Of a DNA stretch of 64,000 nt, positions 19,601 through 28,600 are shown piece after piece; position 1 is the stretch's first letter; each line of letters starts with the position of its first letter. The notes under the pieces are model-generated. The model saw nothing but the letters and a program-made list of their open reading frames with translations. It ran no database searches and was not told the origin of the DNA. The stretch spans positions 812,501 to 876,500 of the forward strand of contig NZ_JAUFQP010000013.1 in NCBI RefSeq assembly GCF_030409805.1. Direction: 5' to 3'. The position numbers and the translations under genes were made by a program. This stretch comes from Algibacter miyuki (GTDB lineage Bacteria > Bacteroidota > Bacteroidia > Flavobacteriales > Flavobacteriaceae).

Positions 19601-22600
19601 CTTTAGAATACAGTATTGATAATGGCGTTACTTATGTTTCTAACCCTGTTTTTTCAAACCTTAATGGAGGAGATTATATTGCGATAGTTAAGTATGTTTT
19701 AGATGGGGCGGAATGTTTTTCAACTTCCGAAAGTATTACAATTAATGAACCTGATACCGCTTTAACAGCATCATCAGGCGTTTCAGAATTGGCAGGTTGC
19801 GGGCCCGCAGGAGAAGGTAAAGTACGTATTACAAACCCACAAGGCGGAACACCTCCTTATGAATACAGTTTTGATAATCAAGCAAGTTGGGTAACTTCAA
19901 ATGAAGCTTACGTGTTTGCCGGAACTTATACCTTATATATTAAGGATGCAAATGGGTGTATTTATCCTATGCCGTCAATCACCTTAGATCCGGAACCAGT
20001 AGCGCCAACTATTGATGTTTCTGATCCTGATTTTAATTGTGATGGTACAGCCGATGCCACGGTAACTATTACAAATTCGGAGGTAGACATGTTTTCTTAT
20101 AATTATTTATTAGATGGCGTATTAAATACAAACACCTCAGATCCAACCGTGTTTTTAAATGTGCCAAGTGGTCCGCATACGGTTACTGTAGATTATCAAT
20201 TAAAAAGTGTAACTACTTATAGTAATTTATTATATGAAAATTTTGGGTATGGTGAAGATACCTCTTCACCTGGGATAAACCCGACTTATTATTGTTTTGA
20301 AAGACAGGTTGTAGGATCGGAATGTAAAGGTCAAATTAATATTCAGGATGGAGATTATTCTGTTACGGCTGAAATAGTAAGACCATATAGCACTTGGCTT
20401 CAACCAGGAGATCATACACCAGCGACGACACCGGCAACTGCAGACGGAAGATATTTGGCTGTAAATATTGGTTCTAGCATACCTGCAACTGAAATACTTT
20501 ATGAAAAATATATAGATAATATAATTCCAAATCAACCTATTAATGTTGAGTTTTACGCTATAAATTTATTGAGATCAGGGACATCAGGAGCTAATCCTGA
20601 TTTAGCAGTTGCTTTAATTGATGCATCTGGTAATGAAATTTCTTCTTACAGTACGGGAGAAATTCCAAAAAGTAATCAATGGGAAAGTTACCCGAAAACA
20701 CCTATAACATTAGACCCAGGAGCTAACACTAGTTTACGGTTTATATTAAGATCTAATGTGCAACAAAATGATGGTAATGATGTTGCTGTTGATGATATTA
20801 CCGTATATCAATTACCCAAAAGTTGTATTACGGAAGTAGAATTTCCTTTTGTTGTAGATTCAGGAAAAGCATTTTCAGCAAGTATTACAGGGTTTGAAAA
20901 CGTAAGTTGTAACGGAGCCGCAGATGGAAGTATTAGTATTGCTGCAGAAAATTTCGATAGCGCTACAGGATTTGAATATTCAATAGATAATGGAGCAACC
21001 TGGATAACTCAATTGACCTCGCCTTATACAATTACAGGTTTAGGTGCAGACACTTATGATGTGCTGATACGCTTTGAAACATGTAGTTTCCCTTTTTCTC
21101 AAACTATTTCTGAGCCAGGGCTTTTTGAAGTTACCGCTTCAGGAACACCAATTACGTGTATTACTGGTTCTACAATAACAGCAACAGCTACAGGCGGAAC
21201 AGCGGCTTATAGGTACGAGTTGTTAGAAACAGCAACATTAAATTTAATATCTAATTTCCCAAGTCATGGTATTTTAACAAATATTTCAGCAGGAGATTAT
21301 ACGATAAGAGCTACCGATGCTAACAATTGTGTAGCGACTACTACACTTACTCTTTCTGGTGTAACTGCTCCAACGGCAACAATAAGTACGAGTTCTAATT
21401 TTTGCTATAATCCAACAAGCGGCGGGTCTCTAGTTGTAGATGCTGCAGGCGGACAAACTCCTTATGAATACAGTATTACAAGTGGAGTTTATCAAGCTAG
21501 CAATACTTTTAATAATTTAGCGCCAGGTAACTATACAGTTACAGTTCGCGATGCTAACGGATGTACAGTTGTTTTACCTGCAGAAACTATAGCACCTCAA
21601 GTAGCTGTAGCAGTAGAGTTAACAAAAGAATTAGATTGTACAACTTCTCCAGAAGCTTCAATATCTGGAACTATTTCTCAAGGTTATGCTCCATATACAG
21701 TTGCTTTATTACAAGGAGCAGGAACGGTATCTTTAACAGGAAATACATTCAGCTTAGATACAGCAACAGCTGGGAATTATCAATTTGAAATAACCGATTC
21801 TGAAGGTTGTGTTGTAGCATCTAATGTTATTAATGTAAATGCGATATCAACTCCAACAGTTTCAGCTACTCAAGTTAATGTTACTTGCAACAGTAATTCT
21901 GATGGATCTGTACAGTTAACAGGCTCAGGAGGATCTGGTGGTTATACTTATAGTGATGATAATATAACGTTTTCAGCAACAAACACCTTTACAGGTTTAG
22001 CGGCTGGTACTTATAGTTTTTACGTAAAAGATAGTAAAGATTGTACAAATACGGTAAGTGTTACTATTACAGAACCAACCACCTTAACAGCGACAGCAAA
22101 TGCAACGGAGTTTAGTTGTAGTGCAACCAATACAAAAGAAGATGCCACAATTACTATTACTGTTCCAACAACGGGAACATCTCCTTATCAGTATAGTTTT
22201 AATGGTGGTACAACGTTTACATCTAATAATTCATTAACGGTTAATGATAACGGAACAACACAAACATTTTCTTATGTTGTTAAGGATGCTAATGGTTGTT
22301 TAACAGTAGCTCAAAATATTTCTATTGAACCTTTAAACCCTCCAACAGATTTATCTGTTTCAGTAACCGATATTACGTGTTTAGCAACAGAAGCTACAGC
22401 AACTATAACGGCTACCAATGGAGTAGGCGTTTTACAATATGAAACAATTTCTCCTTCACCAATTATTGTAGCACAACAAACATCTAATGTCTTTAATAAT
22501 CTAACCGCAGGAACTTATGTATTTAGAGTAACAGATGCTAACGGTTGTTATTACACAGAATCTTATACTATCGATCCTGTTACAAATATTACCGTTACAG

Positions 22601-25600
22601 GTTTAAAATTAAGCGATGTACTTTGTAGTGGAGATACTACTGGAAGTGTTCAGTTTTCAGTAGCGGAATTTGCTTCAACTTATACTTACACTATTAATGG
22701 AGGTACAGCTTTTACAACGCAAACAAATGCAACAATAACACTAACAGGCTTACCTGCTGGAAATCAAACTATTGTTATAACAGATGAAACTACGGGTTGT
22801 ACAGCTACCGAAACCATTAACATTACGGAGCCAGTAACACCTTTATCTTTATCTGCAGTTGCAACTAATGTACATTGTAATAATTATAATTCACAAATAA
22901 CGGTTACAGCAAATAACGGAACACCAAGTTATACTTATGCGGCAGTTTTAACAGGAGCAATACCTGCAACGACAGATTATAATAGTGGTAACGTTATTAC
23001 TGTAAATACAAGTACGGCGGCCAATTTAATTTGGGATGTGTATGTTAAAGATGCCAATGGTTGTACTGAATTTACAACAGTTACTATTATAGCGGAAACG
23101 GGGCCAACAGTTACGGCGCCAGCAGTATCTAACCAATGTACGGCAGCTTCAGGATTTACGTTTACAGTTTCAGGTACAGGAATCGCTCCATTATCTTATA
23201 GTATTAATGGCGGTGCTTCTTTTCAAACCAGCCCTACATTTACAGTAAATACTCCAGGAAATTATACGATCACAATTAAAGATGGTAATGGATGTATAGC
23301 AACAAGCGCAACAACAACAGATGTTTATGCACCGCTTAGTGCAAGTGTGTTATTAACAGAAGATCTTACGTGTTCTTTACCTGTTGAAGCGTCTATTGAT
23401 ATTTCAGTATCAGGAGGAAATGCAACTTACACTTATGAGGTAAGTGATGATGGTGGTACTAGTTACTCTACCATTTCAGGTTCACCTTATACAACAACTA
23501 CAGCAGGCACGTATCAATTTAGAATAACAGATGCCAACAGTTGTGATATTGTGACCAATAGTGTTACAGTTACAACAGCTACAAACCCAGTAATTTTAAG
23601 TGTAACCCAAACTCAAGATATTGCATGTTCTTCGGAAGAAACTGCGGCAATAACTGTTTCTATAGATCCTTCGGTTGGTTTAGCGCCATTTGAAATAAAT
23701 GTAACTAATACAACTACAGGTACAGATTATGGAACGCAAACTTCAGGTTTAGCAGCAGGAGATTATATAATTACAGTAACCGATGCTAAAGGTTGTACAG
23801 ATATCGAAGCTATTACTATATCAGAGCCAGATCCAATTATTTTAGATTTTGATGTAGATCCTATTACGTGTGATACTTCGGGATCGCCTAGTGTGTCTTT
23901 GGGTCAAATTATTATAAATTCAGTTAGTGGTGGTACACCTAATTATTCTTACCATGTTACCGGTGTAAATGGTTACGATGTGGAAATAGTTAACCAGCCC
24001 GGAACAAGTCAGGTTTTTGAAGTTGTAGATTTTGGTTTATATGAAATTATAATTACGGATGCGAATGGTTGTTCTGTAATGGAACAAAATATATTAGTAG
24101 CATCTCCACCAGATAATTTAGACATTGATATAAAAATGACTGCAGATTGTTTAACAGGTGGAACTGCTGAGGTATCAATAGGGTCACTTTTAACAGGTAA
24201 CGGACCTTACCATTTTGCGATTTACGAAGGGCCAGGGATGGTGTATACGTCACCACCAAGTGGAGCATGGCAAGATGAAGACGCTGTTGGTAGTGAAAAA
24301 ACAACTTTTGCAGGTTTAATTCCAGGAGCAACTTACACATTTATTGTTTTTGATGAATTTACAGGATGTTATTACTATGAAACATCGGATACAGCAGTGC
24401 CAACAAGCTCATCATTAACAACAACTTCAATTGTTCCTAACAACATTACTTGTACAGGTAGTGCAGATGGTACCGTTTCTTTTGATATTAACAGTATTTA
24501 TGGTATTGATACCATTGTTAATTATGAAATTTATAATTCGCAATCTGTTACAACAACAGGTGTATCTGGAACAGGAACTGTACCTGCCAATGGTACTTTA
24601 ACAGTTACAGATTTAGGTCTATTAGATTTTGGTAATTATGTTATAGTTATTGAAGAAACTGTTGGAGTTAACGTAGGTTGTAGTGTGGTTACAAGTTCAT
24701 TTAACATTACAGAATCGGCTATTGAATTAAGCATAACAGCTTCATCTACAAAAAATGAAACTTGTAATGAGTTGGGTATTATTTCAGCTATAGCTAAAGA
24801 CGGAACATCACCTTACGAATATCAGACTGTTTTAACAGGTGGTAGCGTAGACGATACAGCTTGGGGAACTTCTAATACATTTAAATTAGCAGCAGGAGTT
24901 TACGATGTGTATGTCCGAGATGCTTACGGTTGTGTTAGGTTTGAACAGGAAACTATTATTAAAGATCCGGAACCAACATTAAATACAGTGGCTCCGCAAT
25001 GTTTTGATGGAACACCAATTAATATAACTTTAGTTGAAGGTACTGGTACAGCTATTACACCTTTAACTTACAGCATTGGTGGCGCATATCAATCTAGTCC
25101 TAATTTTACTATTACGGCAGCGCAAACTTATACTTTAAGTGTCCAAGATGGAAATGGTTGTATTGCAACACAAACTTACATTGTAAACGCTCCAATTTTA
25201 TTAGATGCTAATCTTTCAAAAGAAATAGATTGTACAGTAACACCTGGTGCTACTATAGATTTAACACCTTCTGGAGGAACAGGAACCTATACCTATGAAG
25301 TTGATTATAATAGTACTGGTTATGTTGCCATAGCTGGTTCGCCTTACACGGCAGCTACAAGTGGAACATATCAATTTAGAGTTACGGATACACAAAATTG
25401 TATCGCGGAATCTGGAGTAATTGTTGTTGAAGATGCAATAATTCCAACATTAACTACGGTTCAAACTAATGTAACTTGTAATTTAGGTGCAGACGGAAGT
25501 GTTACTGTCACAGCAACAGGAGGAGTAGCGCCTTTTGAATATAGTATCGATGGTGGTGCTTTTCAGGCTTCAAATGTATTTAGTAATTTAAGCGAAGGAT

Positions 25601-28600
25601 CTTACGATATTGTTGTTAGAGACAGCAAAAATTGTGAGTCTTTTCCAGTTTCAGTGACTATTACAGAACCTACAATTGTTACAGGTTCTGGAGTTTTAAC
25701 ACAAGAGTTAACATGTGGAGCAGGAAACGCAACACAACAAGCTATTGTAATAGTTACAGGTAGTGGTGGTACATCACCTTATACTTACAGTTTTGATGGT
25801 GGTGCAAATTATACATCTACAAATACATTTAATACTTACAATTCTGGAACAGTTTCAGCTTTTGTAAAAGATGCCAATGGTTGTATTAGTGAGACTTCTA
25901 TAGATGTGATGGTGCCTCCAACAGATGCTCCAACCGATTTAGATTTTGCTGCAACAGCTATTACTTGCGATGTTACAACAAGCGAGGTAACTTTAACAGT
26001 AACAAATGGTATTGCTCCATTTACTTTTGAAATTATAGCTCCTGCAGCAAGTGTTGCATCAAACGGAACTGGTGTTTTTCCAGGATTAGCAGTTGGTGAT
26101 TATGTATTTACAGTTACCGATGCTAGTGGATGTTATTACACAGAATCTTATACTATAAACCCAGTTACTAATATTACAGTATCAGGATTATTAGTAGACG
26201 ATGTTAGTTGTACAACCGGAAACGATGGCGCTGTAGATTTTACAGTAGCTAACTTTGCAAGCACTTATAGTTATACTATAAATGGAGGTACAGCAGTAAC
26301 AGGACAAACAAGTTCTACTATAAATTTAACAGGATTGTCTGTTGGTAACCAAACTATAATAGTTACCGATGAGGCTACAAACTGTATAAGTACAGCAACT
26401 ATTAATGTTAGTGAGCCTGCTTTATTAACACTTGTAGAAGCCACTAATATTAATGCAAATTGTAATGTTGGTGCACAAGTAAGTGTAACGGCAAGTAATG
26501 GTACAGCTCCATATCAATATGCTTTTGTTGAAGACGGTGTGGTACCAAGTACAGGAGATTATACAAATAGTGCAAGCGCTACTTTAGACCCAGCAACAAA
26601 CACAAATTGGGATGTTTGGGTTATGGATAGCAACGGTTGTACAGATTTTATAGATGTTGTGATTACTACCGATGCTTTACCAACGGTAGATGTGCCAACT
26701 TTAGCATTAAATCAATGTAATTTAACAGGGGATGTTTACTCGTTTACAGTAACCAATCCAACAGGTGTTGTGCCGTTTGAGTATTCTATAGGGGAAGGCT
26801 TTCAAGCAGGTACAACATTCTCTGTTAACAATCAAGGAACGTATTTTGTAACTATTAAAGATGGTAACGGTTGTACATTTACAAATGCAACGCCAATAAC
26901 TGTTTACGATGTTGTAGATGTTACATCTACTATCGAAGCATTACCAAGTTGTAATGTAAACGATGGAGAGATTACAGTATCAGGTACTGGAGGTTCTGGT
27001 TCTTATGCATTCAGCATTAGTCCTTCAGCATCAATAACACAAACAGGAAGTACATTTTCAGGTCTTGCTGCCTTAACCAACTATACTGTAACTATTACAG
27101 ATACAGTAACAAACTGTACAAATACAGTTGGAGTTAATTTAGATCAAGCAACTCCGGTTAGCTTTACTGCAACAGCAATAGGTGTTACGTGTCTTGGTGA
27201 TAGCGATGGTGTTATTACTGTAGATTTAGATGCAACTAATGATAATCCTTTATATACTTACGCTATTATTGCGGGACCAACAACGGTAACTGCGCAAAGC
27301 TCAAATGTATTTACAGGTTTACCAACAGGAAACTATACTGTTGAGGTAACTTCAGGAAGAGGTTGTACCGAAACAGAAATTGTATCAGTAGGTACGCCAA
27401 CCGCTATTGTAGTTCCTGCACCAACAGTTGAAGAGTTTGCTTGTGTAGCAAATACAAATACATCAAACTATGCTACAATAACGGTAGCAGGTGTGTCTGG
27501 TGGTTCTGGTAATTTTATTACTTATGAATTTATTAGAGATGCCGATGGTGTTGTTGTTCAATCTAATTCTAGTAATGTTTACACAGTAACGAATACTTTA
27601 GGAGGAACATTCACCATAAATGTATATGACGATAAAGGATGTTTAGGTTCTACTTCGGCTTCGGTTAATCCATTTATTTCTTTAGATGACTTAACAATTA
27701 CTATTGATAATGCTATTACGTGTACAAATGATGAAGATGTTACAATTTCTGTAACAACATCAGGTGGTACGCCAACAAACTTACAATTCACTTTAGAAGA
27801 TGTGGTTGGCAGTGTAAACGGCGGAATTTATAGCCAAGTGAATACAACAGGAAACTTTACAGGTTTATCAATTGGTAATTATTTAGCTACAGTTGTTAAT
27901 TTGGATACGGGTTGTATGGTACAAGATGTACACTATGTTAGTAACCCTGATACATTCGATCTTACTGTAGATAATGTAGTTGATGTTACTTGTTTTAGTG
28001 CTAATGATGGTAGTGTAGATGTTACTTTTATAGATAGAACACCTTCACCTGTAGATGATGCAGGAGCATTTAATTATGAAGTATTCGATTATTTAGGTAA
28101 TTCGGTTACAACCGGAATAGTAACAAACGCTGGGCCAGTTAATATCTCAGGACTTTTATCCGGAACGTATAGAATTACAGCTACTTTAACAAATGCACCT
28201 TTTTGTACAGTAAATAAAAACTTTACTATTACTGCACCAACAGCAGCTTTAGCTATATCAGAAACACATACAGCTATTACTTGTGTAACGGGTAATAACG
28301 ATGGTTCTATTTCTGCAAGTGCTACAGGTGGTTGGCCAGGTGCTTATGAATACCAGTTATCAAATACAGGCGGAACGGTTGTAGTACCGTTTGGAACTGA
28401 AAGTAATTTCACAGATTTAGTGGCCGGAAATTATACAGTTACTGTAAAAGATAGCTCAGGTTGTGAAGATGCTATTGATGTGTTATTAGTAAATCCAACG
28501 CCAATTAATTTAACAGCGAGTGCAGATATTACTTTACTAAACTGTTTTGCAGATAGTAATTCAACTATAACGGTTACTAGTACAGTAGGCGGACAAGGTA

